From: an uncultured Gemmataceae bacterium
GTDB lineage: Bacteria; Planctomycetota; Planctomycetia; Gemmatales; Gemmataceae
Assembly: GCA_937923405.1 (NCBI GenBank)
Contig: CALDUY010000020.1
Coordinates: 196,777-260,776, forward strand
DNA: 64,000 bases
Direction of reading: 5' to 3'
Every line of letters begins with the position of its first letter. Position 1 is the stretch's first letter. The position numbers were made by a program, and so were the translations under genes. Of the stretch, positions 1 through 8,429 are shown piece by piece. The notes beneath the pieces are model-generated. The model did not search any database. It was not told where the DNA came from and saw only the letters and a list, made by a program, of their open reading frames with translations.

Positions 1-480
1 CTGCTCGGTGACCAGCGCGGGCGGAGCCACCAGAATCGCCATTTTTTCCAGGAGAGTGCGTGGCTGATAGTCCAAGTGAATGGTGATGCCGAGCTTCTTG
101 GCCTCTTCGGCGGCGTCGGCTCCTCCTTTGTTCTTGACCCACTCGACGCCCCAAAGCCAAACCTGCTTATTGTTCAAATCGGCCACACTCATTCGCGTGA
201 GAATCAACGGCATAACGTTCTCGATGCCGTCCAACTGAGCCGCGCGAAGCTCTCGGGCCAGATCCAGATGCACCCCAGTGTCGCCGTTGACCAGGATGAT
301 GTCGAACAGTTTGGCTAGTGGATTGACGCCTTCCTCCACACCGATCTTCAGCGACTTGCTCAAGGCCTGAGTAGCCACAAGTGTGGCTACTCCCAGGGCA
401 ATCAACAAGACGATGAGGACGGAACGAGCCAGTCGTTGCCGGACATAACCGAGGCTTAATGTGCGAAGCAGGGTTAGCAT
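1..480 (-). CDS. ABC transporter permease, FtsX/MacB type (3' end outside window)
   Basis: Membrane subunit of an ABC exporter of the MacB/LolC superfamily, paired with the ATPase immediately upstream. The frame opens at the ATG at 480-478 and runs without a stop to the window edge, so only the first 160 residues are seen. An N-terminal membrane helix (about residues 20-38, RSVLIVLLIALGVATLVAT) is followed by a soluble segment that looks like the periplasmic core domain found between helices 1 and 2 in this family. The start lies 3 bp after the ATPase stop, so the two are probably translationally coupled. The substrate cannot be told; lipoprotein release and peptide or drug efflux are the usual options. 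The call rests on the helix, the context and the general look of the core domain. Confidence 0.8.
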   Translation of the reverse strand, partial: MLTLLRTLSLGYVRQRLARSVLIVLLIALGVATLVATQALSKSLKIGVEEGVNPLAKLFDIILVNGDTGVHLDLARELRAAQLDGIENVMPLILTRMSVADLNNKQVWLWGVEWVKNKGGADAAEEAKKLGITIHLDYQPRTLLEKMAILVAPPALVTEQ

Positions 481-483
481 GGA

Positions 484-1191
484 TCATCCGGTCGCGATGG
501 AAAACTCGGCTCGTGGATTGCGTACCTCGCTGGAGATCACGCCATCCCGAATGGTCACGAGTCGATCGCCATAATTGGCCGCATTGCGATCGTGAGTCAC
601 CATGACCACCGAGCGTTTGCCAGGTTCAGGAAGACTGCGCAGCAGCTTGAGAATCTCGGTACTGCTGGCCGAGTCGAGATTACCCGTCGGCTCGTCGCAG
701 AGAATGGCTTCTGGGTTGCAGACTAGAGCACGAGCAACGGCGACGCGTTGCATTTCGCCGCCGGACATCTCGTCGGGAAAATGCTCGGCTCGGTGAATCA
801 GGCCAACTCGTTCCAGCGACTCGGCGGCGTCACGCAGGGCCTTACTGCGAGAAGAGCCGCCTAGCAAAAGTGGTAAAGCCACATTCTCCGCCGCCGTCAG
901 GGTGGGCAACAGGTTGAAGAATTGAAAGATAAACCCGATCCGAGTTCTCCTTAACAGGGATCGTTCACGATCCGACATGGCGGCCAGATCCTTGCCCAGG
1001 AACAGCGCCTTGCCCGAGGTCGGCGTATCCAACCCGCCTAGCAGGTGCATCAGGGTCGATTTACCCGAACCCGACGGTCCCATGATGGAGACAAACTCGC
1101 CAGCCTCGATAGTCATGCTGACCCCGCGTACCGCCTGTACGCTCCGACGTCCCTGCTGGTAGACCTTTGTCACCTCAAACAATTCCATCAT
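484..1191 (-). CDS. ABC transporter ATP-binding protein, LolD/MacB type
   Basis: Cytoplasmic ATPase (235 aa) that powers the adjoining FtsX-type permease. It shows Walker A GPSGSGKST (about 38-46), a Q-loop in FIFQFFNLLPTLTAAENV, which is typical of the LolD/MacB/FtsE group, the signature MSGGEMQRVAVARAL (about 142-155), Walker B ILCDEPTGNLD (about 163-173) and the switch His in VMVTHD. Length is normal for a stand-alone subunit. Two consecutive ATGs begin the gene at 1191 and 1188. It starts 18 bp after the ettA stop, so it may share that transcript. No periplasmic adaptor (MacA-like) gene is visible; it could lie beyond the window edge. Confidence 0.93.
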   Translation of the reverse strand: MMELFEVTKVYQQGRRSVQAVRGVSMTIEAGEFVSIMGPSGSGKSTLMHLLGGLDTPTSGKALFLGKDLAAMSDRERSLLRRTRIGFIFQFFNLLPTLTAAENVALPLLLGGSSRSKALRDAAESLERVGLIHRAEHFPDEMSGGEMQRVAVARALVCNPEAILCDEPTGNLDSASSTEILKLLRSLPEPGKRSVVMVTHDRNAANYGDRLVTIRDGVISSEVRNPRAEFSIATG

Positions 1192-1209
1192 GGGTTGGGT
1201 TCACTCTAT

Positions 1210-2883
1210 CTACTGGTGGAGCTTCTTGTACTTGATTCGGTGCGGCTGGTCAGCTTCCTGACCGAGGCGTTGGCGACGCAACGCTTCGTAGCTCTGGTAG
1301 TTGCCTTCGTGCCAGACGGTTTTACTATCTCCCTCGAAGGCGAGAATATGCGTGCAGATACGATCGAGAAACCAGCGGTCGTGACTGATGATGACCGCAC
1401 AGCCGCCGAAGTTCAAGAGCGCCTCTTCCAAGGCACGCAGGGTGTCTACATCCAGATCATTGGTCGGCTCGTCCAACAGCAGTAGGTTGCCGCCCCGTCG
1501 CAGCAGTTTGGCTAGATGTACCCGGTTGCGTTCACCTCCCGACAATTCACCGACCTTGCGTTGCTGATCTGGCCCTTTGAAGTTGAACCGCGAGACATAG
1601 CCCCGCGAGGCGACCTTCTGCTTGCCGCCTAGCAAGATCGTGTCGGTGCCGCCGGTAATCTCCTCGAACACGGTGTTGGAGTCGTTCAGCGTGTCGCGCG
1701 ATTGATCGACGTAGGCGGGCAGCACGCTCTCGCCGACGATGAGTTTACCTGCATCCGGTTTCTCCTGTCCCATAATCATTCGGAACAACGTGGTCTTCCC
1801 CGCGCCGTTGGGGCCGATGACGCCAACGATCCCCCCACGCGGCAGGTCGAAGTTCAGATCCTCCATGAGCAGATTATCGCCGAAGGCCTTGCGCACCGAT
1901 TCGGCACGCACCACGGTTCCCCCCAGAGGTGGGCCAGGCGGAATCTGTAAAACTAGTTCGTCCTCACGTTCCTCATATTGCTGTGCCGCCAATTTTTCGT
2001 AAGCGCTGAGGCGAGCCTTGTTCTTGGCGATGCGTGCCCGTGGAGCCATCCGCGCCCATTCCAGTTCTCGCTCGAGTTGCTTGCGGCGAGCGTCGGCGGT
2101 GCGTTCGTCCTTCTCCAGCCGGGCCTTTTTCTGCTCCAACCAACCAGAGTAATTTCCCTTGTAGGGATAGCCCACGCCACGATCCAGTTCGAGAATCCAT
2201 TGGGCAACGTTGTCGAGAAAGTAGCGATCGTGCGTGATCGCCACCACTGTTCCAGAATATTCTTGCAGATGCCGTTCCAACCAGGCGACGGACTCAGCGT
2301 CGAGATGGTTGGTTGGCTCGTCCAAGAGCAACAAATCCGGTTTTTGCAGCAGGATTTTGCACAGCGCCACTCGTCGCCGTTCCCCGCCTGACAGGGAGGA
2401 CGGCTTCGCCTCTCCTGGGGGAAGTCGCATCGCGTCCATGGCGATTTCCAGTTGGCGATCGAGTTCCCAGGCGTTGACGGCGTCGATCGCCGCATTGACT
2501 CGATCCATCTCTTCGGAGAGTTTGTCGAACTCTTCCGGCGAAGCCTCGGCCATCTTATTGCCTAGCTCTTCTTGTCTGTGCAAAAGAGCGCGAATGGGAG
2601 CCACCGCTTGTTCCACGTTGCCGCGCACGTCGACCGACTCATCGAGACGCGGTTCCTGCGGAACGTAGCCAACCGTGAAGCCCGGCGTCAGCCGAGCAGT
2701 GCCGAGAAAGTCTTTGTCTACCCCGGCCATGATGCGTAACAGGGTTGATTTGCCCGCGCCGTTGCCGCCGATGACGCCGATCTTCGCCCCGGGGTAGAAC
2801 GCCAGCCAGATGTTTTTGAGAACCTCGCGTTTGTTGTAGATTTTAGTCAGGTTCTCGATCGTGAAGATATATTGCTCAGCCAT
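1210..2883 (-). CDS. ettA: Energy-dependent translational throttle protein EttA (ABC-F)
   Basis: ABC-F ATPase that binds the ribosomal E site and gates the first elongation steps according to ATP/ADP level; soluble, without membrane helices. At 557 aa it is almost the length of E. coli EttA (555 aa). Both ATPase cassettes are complete: Walker [10 protein letters not shown] (about 39-47) and GPNGAGKTT, signatures [13 protein letters not shown] and [13 protein letters not shown], Walker [13 protein letters not shown] and [12 protein letters not shown]. Family-specific stretches include [39 protein letters not shown] and the C-terminal HRIKYKK. The arm and the charged P-site tRNA interaction linker between the cassettes are present. 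It is the first gene of a minus-strand run continuing into the ABC exporter, though the functions are unrelated. Confidence 0.96.
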   Translation of the reverse strand: MAEQYIFTIENLTKIYNKREVLKNIWLAFYPGAKIGVIGGNGAGKSTLLRIMAGVDKDFLGTARLTPGFTVGYVPQEPRLDESVDVRGNVEQAVAPIRALLHRQEELGNKMAEASPEEFDKLSEEMDRVNAAIDAVNAWELDRQLEIAMDAMRLPPGEAKPSSLSGGERRRVALCKILLQKPDLLLLDEPTNHLDAESVAWLERHLQEYSGTVVAITHDRYFLDNVAQWILELDRGVGYPYKGNYSGWLEQKKARLEKDERTADARRKQLERELEWARMAPRARIAKNKARLSAYEKLAAQQYEEREDELVLQIPPGPPLGGTVVRAESVRKAFGDNLLMEDLNFDLPRGGIVGVIGPNGAGKTTLFRMIMGQEKPDAGKLIVGESVLPAYVDQSRDTLNDSNTVFEEITGGTDTILLGGKQKVASRGYVSRFNFKGPDQQRKVGELSGGERNRVHLAKLLRRGGNLLLLDEPTNDLDVDTLRALEEALLNFGGCAVIISHDRWFLDRICTHILAFEGDSKTVWHEGNYQSYEALRRQRLGQEADQPHRIKYKKLHQ

Positions 2884-3015
2884 GAAGTCTCGTTCAAACT
2901 ACTCGGGCGACGCGCCACGCAGTGTGACGATATCGCATTCAGGGTAGTGGACCCAGCGCAAAAGGTCAAACGCAGTACCTCGCAACCACGGGAAGAGGTT
3001 TCATAGAATACCAGC

Positions 3016-3438
3016 ATGACTCCTGAGCAACGCCAGACTGTGCTACGACTGTATGACGAGGTGGATCGGGCCGTGACCGCTGCCGGGCCGAGCTGCCAGG
3101 CTAGTGGGCGGTGTTGCCGTTTCAAAGAGTATGGCCACACTCTCTTTGTCAGCAATCTCGAAGCCGAGGTACTGCTCGCTGCCGCTCCACCGTTCGATCC
3201 CGCCACCGTGTCGCCAGACTTTTGCCCGTTCCAGCAGGGCAACCTCTGCACCGCGCGTGAACCACGTCCGTTGGGCTGTCGCGTCTACTATTGCGATCCG
3301 AATTATCAAGAAAAAGGCGTCGAGCTTTCCGAACACTACCTCCGTCGCCTCAAGCAACTCGCCGAGGAGTTCGATAGTGGGTGGCGCTACGCGCCGCTAC
3401 ACGTCTTTCTGCGTGAACACGTTCCTGCCGATGCTTGA
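3016..3438 (+). CDS. YkgJ family Cys-cluster protein
   Basis: Small soluble protein (140 aa) of the YkgJ/CxxCxxCC zinc- or iron-chelating family. The cysteine pattern is visible as CQASGRCCRF (about residues 27-36) and then FCPFQQGNLC and GCRVYYC (about 75-100), which fits a bound metal or Fe-S cluster. Biochemical function of the family is not established; members are often found near flagellar or oxidoreductase genes. It lies 22 bp upstream of the secreted beta-propeller gene and probably shares its transcript. The ATG at 3016 follows the divergent start of ettA by about 130 bp, so the space 2884-3015 must hold both promoters. Confidence 0.85.
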   Translation: MTPEQRQTVLRLYDEVDRAVTAAGPSCQASGRCCRFKEYGHTLFVSNLEAEVLLAAAPPFDPATVSPDFCPFQQGNLCTAREPRPLGCRVYYCDPNYQEKGVELSEHYLRRLKQLAEEFDSGWRYAPLHVFLREHVPADA

Positions 3439-3460
3439 TTTGACTAGGGAGAATCGATCG

Positions 3461-4699
3461 ATGCGTCACCTGCGTTACGCCTCGTGCTGTTGGTTACTGC
3501 TGGCTCTGCCGGTTCTGGCCGAAGACTGGCCCGGCTGGCTTGGGCCGCGCCGTGACGGCACTTCGTCGGAAAAACTTACTCCGTGGAAGGGCGACTTGAA
3601 GGCCCTGTGGCGGAGGCCGGTCGGTCCCGGGCACAGTTCGCCAGTCATCGCCAACGGCAAAGTCTATCTGCATGCCAAGGTGAAGGACAAAAACGCCGAG
3701 GAGTTGCTCTGTTTCGACGCCGCCACCGGTAAGCCGTTGTGGAACACCGGATACCCGCGCGAGTTCATCATCAATCCGTTCGGTACCGGCCCACAAGGCA
3801 CGCCAACGGTCGTGGCTGGCAAGGTCTACACGTTCGGCATCACTGGAGTGCTGACCTGCTTCGATGCCGAGACTGGCTCGCAACTCTGGCAGGTCAACAC
3901 CGCCAAAGAGTTCAAGCCGCCCAAGTTGATCTTCGGCACCGCGGGTTCGCCGCTCGTCGACGAAAACAAGGTACTGCTCAATGTTGGAGCAAGTGAGGCT
4001 TCGGTAGTGGCCTTTTCGACCGACAAGGGCGAGGTCGTCTGGAAAAGTCTCAGCGATGGTCCCAGCTACTCGTCAGGGATCGTCGTCGGCCAGGGCCAAC
4101 AACGACACTATGTCTTTCTGACGCAGCTGGGACTACGCGGCTTCGCTCCCACCGATGGCAAGCTGCTCTGGGAGTATCCCCTCAAGGACAAGGCCAACGA
4201 AAGCTCGACGACACCGGTCGTGGCTGGCGATATGCTCCTGGCTAGTTCCATCACCTATGGCATGGTGGGACTGAAGCTATCACACTCTGGAGATAAAATC
4301 GAGGCCAAAAGGGTCTGGCAGAATCCCAAACTCACCTGCTACTTTTCCACGCCGATTCCGGTAGGCAAGCAACATGTCTACGTTGTGACGGGCACAATGT
4401 CGTTCAAGCCAACCTCGTCGCTGCACTGTGTCGAGGTGGAAACGGGCAAGATCCTCTGGACCAAGCCGCAGGTCGGCAAGTATCACGCGGCCATGCTCAA
4501 GACCGCGGATGAGAAGCTCCTGATGCTCAGCGACTTGGGCGATCTGGTGCTGCTTGATCCGGACCCGAAGGAGTACAAGGAACTGGCGCGTAGCAAGGTG
4601 GTCAACGGAGAAGGCATCTGGGCGCATCCGGCGCTGGTCGATGGCAAGGTCTACTTCCGCGATGATAAGGAGTTGATTTGTCTGCAAATGCCGAAGTGA
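3461..4699 (+). CDS. Secreted PQQ-type beta-propeller repeat protein (copy 1)
   Basis: Exported protein of 412 aa predicted to fold as an eight-bladed propeller like BamB or the quinoprotein dehydrogenases. The frame extends upstream to 3104, but the ATG at 3461 is preferred: AGGGAG lies about 9 bases before it and it opens a clean signal peptide (MRHLRYASCCWLLLALPVLA) directly before EDWPGWLGPRRDG. That last motif is shared with the other two propellers in this window (18039-19457 and 35013-36266). Blades show the repeated AxxGKxxW pattern (DAATGKPLW, DAETGSQLW, VETGKILW). No classical PQQ-ligand set or cytochrome domain is evident, so a scaffold or binding role is more likely than dehydrogenase activity. 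Such propellers are strongly expanded in planctomycetes. Confidence 0.88.
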   Translation: MRHLRYASCCWLLLALPVLAEDWPGWLGPRRDGTSSEKLTPWKGDLKALWRRPVGPGHSSPVIANGKVYLHAKVKDKNAEELLCFDAATGKPLWNTGYPREFIINPFGTGPQGTPTVVAGKVYTFGITGVLTCFDAETGSQLWQVNTAKEFKPPKLIFGTAGSPLVDENKVLLNVGASEASVVAFSTDKGEVVWKSLSDGPSYSSGIVVGQGQQRHYVFLTQLGLRGFAPTDGKLLWEYPLKDKANESSTTPVVAGDMLLASSITYGMVGLKLSHSGDKIEAKRVWQNPKLTCYFSTPIPVGKQHVYVVTGTMSFKPTSSLHCVEVETGKILWTKPQVGKYHAAMLKTADEKLLMLSDLGDLVLLDPDPKEYKELARSKVVNGEGIWAHPALVDGKVYFRDDKELICLQMPK

Positions 4700-4722
4700 G
4701 GGCTATCTCCCCTCACCACTAA

Positions 4723-4837
4723 CCCCTCTCCCCCACAGGGGAGAGGGGAACCTTATCTCACAGTCGGACCACCACCTAAGGGCAGGAATTGCTGGGTAGC
4801 AGCTCCCCCACAGGGGAGAGGGGAACCTTATCTCACA
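4723..4837. repeat. Duplicated hairpin element between convergent genes
   Basis: A 35-bp sequence is present twice in direct orientation, at 4728-4762 and 4803-4837, 75 bp apart. Copy 1 with its flank forms a perfect stem-loop: CCCCTCTCCCC at 4723-4733 pairs with GGGGAGAGGGG at 4738-4748 around CACA. The element sits between the ends of a plus-strand gene (4699) and a minus-strand gene (4863), where it could end transcription from both sides. No strong T-tract follows the stem, so a REP-like dispersed repeat is as likely as an intrinsic terminator. Confidence 0.7.
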
Positions 4838-4862
4838 AGCTAGCAACCGCCTGACTCTTTAG

Positions 4863-7586
4863 CTATTTTGCCAGAGTCTTTCCGTGGCGCAGCCGCCAGG
4901 TCCACTTGTGCAGTTCCATGACCACGAACACGGTCAGAGCCAAACCAAGCAGTTCAAACCAGGTAGAAAGACTGACCGGCTCGGTGCGTAGTAGTTGCTG
5001 CATGAACGGCAGGTGCATCGAGGCAACGTGGACGAGAAAGGCCAAGATCGCTCCACCGAGCAGGATCGGACTGCGGAACGGCGACAGGAACAATGCCGAC
5101 GTCGTCTCCGAGCGACAGTTGCCGATGTGGATGTTCTGGAACAGCACCATCAACAAGAGCAGCAGATTTCGCGCGGTGTACTCCGAATGATGGAGTACCT
5201 CGATCCAGTAATAGAACGCCGAGAAGCAAACTCCCGCCATCACCGCGGCGGCGACGACGGTTCGTTCGATCATCAGTTGGTTGAAGATCGGTTCAGTGGT
5301 AGCGCGGGGCTGACGGGCCAAGGCATCGCCTTCGCCCGGCTCGAAGGCTAGGGCCACGTCCTGAATGCCGTTCGTCACCAGATTGAGCCAGAGAAACTGC
5401 ACAGCGATGAGTGGGAGCGGCATGCCAGCGGCCAGGGCCAACAAGACCAGTAGCACCTCGGCGGCTCCCGTCGAGATGAGCAGGTAGATCACCTTGCGGA
5501 CATTGTCGTAGGCGATGCGACCTTCCTCAACTCCGGCGACAATGGTCGCGAAGTTGTCATCGGCGATGACCAGATCGGCGGCCTCACGGGCAATGTCGGT
5601 GCCGCTCTTGCCCATAGCTACGCCGATGTTCGCTGCTCGCAGCGCCGGCGCGTCGTTGACACCATCGCCAGTGACAGCGACGAAATGGCCGGCCCGTCGT
5701 GCTGCCTCGACTAGTTCCAGCTTCTGCCGCGGACTGACCCGGGCGAAGACGCGCGCCGAGCGGACCAACTGTTCGACCTCATTGGGATTTTTATTCTCTA
5801 ATTGCTCTCCCGTTACTACGAGATCGGTTGGGCCAGCCAATCCGAGATTAGCAGCAATGGCCCGAGCTGTGATCGGGTGATCACCTGTAATCATGCAAAC
5901 GGTGATGCCGGCTGCATGGCACGACTGGATCGCCTCCAGCACGCCGGGACGTGGCGGATCGATCATGCCGACGAATCCCAGAAAGTGCAGATTGGTCGGC
6001 TCGCTGGGCGTGTCACTTTTGTCGTACAACTCGGTGGTCAAGCCCTCGGCGAAGGCCAGCACCCGGTAGCCGTTCGCTGCCATTTGCTGGGCCGTCTGAC
6101 GGTGGGTTTCGATGGCTTGCGGGTCGCTGTGGGCACACATTTGTAGCACACGCTCCGGAGCGCCCTTGACGAACACTCGGATCGAGTCGTTGTCCTTGTG
6201 GAAGGAGGCAGCAAAACGGCGTTCCGGCTCGAAGGGAATCTGCGCCTCTTGCGGGTATTGATCGAGCATCGGTTCGCGACTGCACCCGAGCTTGACGGCC
6301 ATTGTCAACAGAGCAATATCGGTCGGATCGCCGCGCCAGACCCAGGTTCCGTTGGCATGATGTAGATCGGCCTCATTGCACAGGATGGCAGCCCGGACCA
6401 GCGCATCCAGCCTGGGTACTTCGCCGAAAGCAACTCGGCGATCGGCCAGTTGAACCTGTCCCTCGGGCACAAAACCTTCGCCGGTGATGCGGAACGACTC
6501 ACCGGACGCCAGGACGAGTTCGCGAGCGGTTAGTTCGTTGCAGGTCAGAGTGCCGGTCTTGTCGCTGGCAATCAACGTGCAGCTGCCGAGTCCTTCAACG
6601 GCAGCGAGTCGGCGCACGATGACGTTGCGCCGCGCCATGCGGGCGGTGGCAATCGACAGGGCCACGGTGAGAGCAACGGGTAGCCCCTCGGGGATGGCCG
6701 AGACCGCCAGAGCGACGGCGAAGAGAAACATCTCGCTAAGACTGTAGCCACGTCCCAATACTCCGACCAGGGCGACGACGACTCCAGCAGTTAGCACGGC
6801 GACAGCGATGGCCTTGGTGAAGCGTTCCAGCCGTAGAATCAGCGGAGCTTTACCACCGGCAGTGTCGACGACGTCGAGGGCGAGCTGACCGACCGCTGTG
6901 TTGCTTCCCGTGGCGATGACTACGCCCTTGCCTCGTCCGCGAACGACCACGGAGCCGGCGTAGGCCATGTTGTGGCGATCACCTAGCGTGGCAGTGGCGG
7001 TAGGCTGATCGGCGGGATTCTTGGCGACCGGCAGCGATTCGCCGGTCATCAGCGACTCGTCGATCTCCAGTCCTTGCCCAGACAGCAGCCGCAGATCTGC
7101 AGGTACTCGATTGCCCGACTCTAGCCAGACTATGTCGCCGGGGACGACTTGCTCGGCGTCGAGTTCGTAGACTTCGCCATCGCGGTAGACTGAGGCGCGG
7201 ATGCGGAGCAGTTTTTGTAGCGCACGAGTGCTAAGTTCGGCACGCCACTCCTGATAGCTGCCGATCGCTGCGTTCAGAGCCAGTACCGCCGCGATGAAGG
7301 CCGCATCGACGAACTCCTGCAACAGTGCGGAGACCACTGCCGCTGCCAGCAGGATATAGATGAGCGGACTGCGAAACTGGTGCAGGAAAATCTCCCAGAA
7401 GGCGGGAGGCGGTTTCTGCGGAAGCTGATTGGGTCCGTAGATCTTGAGCCGGGCTGCTGCCTCGCTCGACGACAACCCGCCGCTGTCTGCTGCCAAGGTC
7501 TGGAAAACGGCGGGCAGCTCCATCGTGTGCCAACTATTCGTCCCCGTGGCGAGGGATTTATGTTCCTTGAGACTGACGCTCGTCAT
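4863..7586 (-). CDS. P-type cation-transporting ATPase (P2/PacL-like)
   Basis: Integral-membrane ion pump of 907 aa. Domain order is normal: cation-ATPase N-terminal domain (WHTMELPAVFQ start, GLSSSEAAARLKIYGPNQLP at 37-56), actuator with TGES (181-184), M4 motif AIPEGLP (about 297-303), phosphorylation motif DKTGTLT with Asp342, hinge TGDGVNDAP, and six C-terminal helices. PEGLP in M4 points to the calcium/sodium-type P2 pumps rather than heavy-metal pumps (no CPC). In M6 the sequence reads NLVTNGIQDVALAFEPG, with Asn where SERCA-type pumps have Asp (NLVTDG), so the transported ion is uncertain. The start at 7586 keeps the conserved WH motif; its Shine-Dalgarno is distant (see findings). Divergent from a universal stress protein gene, a pairing that suggests a stress role. 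Confidence 0.92.
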   Translation of the reverse strand: MTSVSLKEHKSLATGTNSWHTMELPAVFQTLAADSGGLSSSEAAARLKIYGPNQLPQKPPPAFWEIFLHQFRSPLIYILLAAAVVSALLQEFVDAAFIAAVLALNAAIGSYQEWRAELSTRALQKLLRIRASVYRDGEVYELDAEQVVPGDIVWLESGNRVPADLRLLSGQGLEIDESLMTGESLPVAKNPADQPTATATLGDRHNMAYAGSVVVRGRGKGVVIATGSNTAVGQLALDVVDTAGGKAPLILRLERFTKAIAVAVLTAGVVVALVGVLGRGYSLSEMFLFAVALAVSAIPEGLPVALTVALSIATARMARRNVIVRRLAAVEGLGSCTLIASDKTGTLTCNELTARELVLASGESFRITGEGFVPEGQVQLADRRVAFGEVPRLDALVRAAILCNEADLHHANGTWVWRGDPTDIALLTMAVKLGCSREPMLDQYPQEAQIPFEPERRFAASFHKDNDSIRVFVKGAPERVLQMCAHSDPQAIETHRQTAQQMAANGYRVLAFAEGLTTELYDKSDTPSEPTNLHFLGFVGMIDPPRPGVLEAIQSCHAAGITVCMITGDHPITARAIAANLGLAGPTDLVVTGEQLENKNPNEVEQLVRSARVFARVSPRQKLELVEAARRAGHFVAVTGDGVNDAPALRAANIGVAMGKSGTDIAREAADLVIADDNFATIVAGVEEGRIAYDNVRKVIYLLISTGAAEVLLVLLALAAGMPLPLIAVQFLWLNLVTNGIQDVALAFEPGEGDALARQPRATTEPIFNQLMIERTVVAAAVMAGVCFSAFYYWIEVLHHSEYTARNLLLLLMVLFQNIHIGNCRSETTSALFLSPFRSPILLGGAILAFLVHVASMHLPFMQQLLRTEPVSLSTWFELLGLALTVFVVMELHKWTWRLRHGKTLAK

Positions 7587-7929
7587 CTGGCATCATGTTC
7601 CTTTCTCCGCGAGGGACTTCGCGGAATATCTCAGGGGCGACAGTGACGGTCGTTGAGTGCAACTAGCGCGCCCGACAGGCGGATTCGTGGAAGCGCTAGA
7701 CAGGTGAAATTCGCGTGAGTATCGTGCGAGGATCGGCGGTCAAAACTGTCACGAAATGGTGTTCGTGGTGAGCGGATTCGCCCAGTAGTAGAGTCGAGCA
7801 AGCGACTGGCACGAGTCATTCCCAACTTCAGCGTAATATCGCCGACGTTTTTCGCCCTGTGGCACTGAGTTTGCATTTTCCCCTTGCAGGGGTTGATTTG
7901 TTGGACATCCTTGCTCGGAGGGTTGCATC
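7587..7929. other. Divergent intergenic region, P-type ATPase / universal stress protein
   Basis: A 343-bp gap between two divergent starts that must contain both promoters. No RNA gene is recognisable. A short perfect inverted repeat, CACGAA (7750-7755) and TTCGTG (7762-7767), separated by 6 bases, could be an operator, but a 6-bp arm is weak evidence. A 12-codon frame with a good Shine-Dalgarno overlaps the ATPase start at 7558-7596. Confidence 0.4.
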
Positions 7930-8388
7930 ATGGTTCCCTTTCGCACCATCCTGTGCCCGACCGATTTTTCAGATTATGCTCGGGCCGCGTTTCATCTGGC
8001 CTGTTCGCTGGCTCGGCAACATGGGGCCAAGCTGATTCTGCTTCACGTCGTCGATGTGCTGTATGGTAAGCAGACCTACGGCGGCTTCGAGGTGGAAATT
8101 CGTTCCGACGACTATCCCAAGAAGCAGATGGAGACACTCCAAGAGTTGCGGTGTCCCTTCCCGGAAGTGCCGGTGGAATATGTCGTTGCCGAGGGATCGC
8201 CCGTCGAACAAATTCTCCGAGTTGCACAGCAGAAGCAGGCCGATTTGATCGTGATGGGCACGCACGGTGAGACAGGGTTGCGCCGTATGTTGCTGGGCAG
8301 TATCGCCGAACAGGTGCTGCGGGCCGCGCCGTGCCCGGTGGTGACGACACGCCCAGCGACGCCGCCCCCGAGTGCTTGCAAAGTGTGA
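7930..8388 (+). CDS. Universal stress protein (UspA family)
   Basis: Cytoplasmic single-domain USP of 152 aa. It opens with the family motif ILCPTDFSDYARAAF (about 7-21) and carries the ATP-binding signature GTHGETGLRRMLLGS, fitting the G-2x-G-9x-G(S/T) consensus of nucleotide-binding USPs, followed by VLRAAPCPVVTTRP. Such proteins act as stress-responsive nucleotide-binding regulators; no partner can be named here. GGAGGG about 7 bases before the ATG fixes the start. It is divergent from the P-type ATPase and convergent with the Ser/Thr kinase (stop at 8430). Confidence 0.93.
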   Translation: MVPFRTILCPTDFSDYARAAFHLACSLARQHGAKLILLHVVDVLYGKQTYGGFEVEIRSDDYPKKQMETLQELRCPFPEVPVEYVVAEGSPVEQILRVAQQKQADLIVMGTHGETGLRRMLLGSIAEQVLRAAPCPVVTTRPATPPPSACKV

Positions 8389-8429
8389 GAGCCGGCAACC
8401 CAACGCATAATATAAGCGAGGCCACGGCG

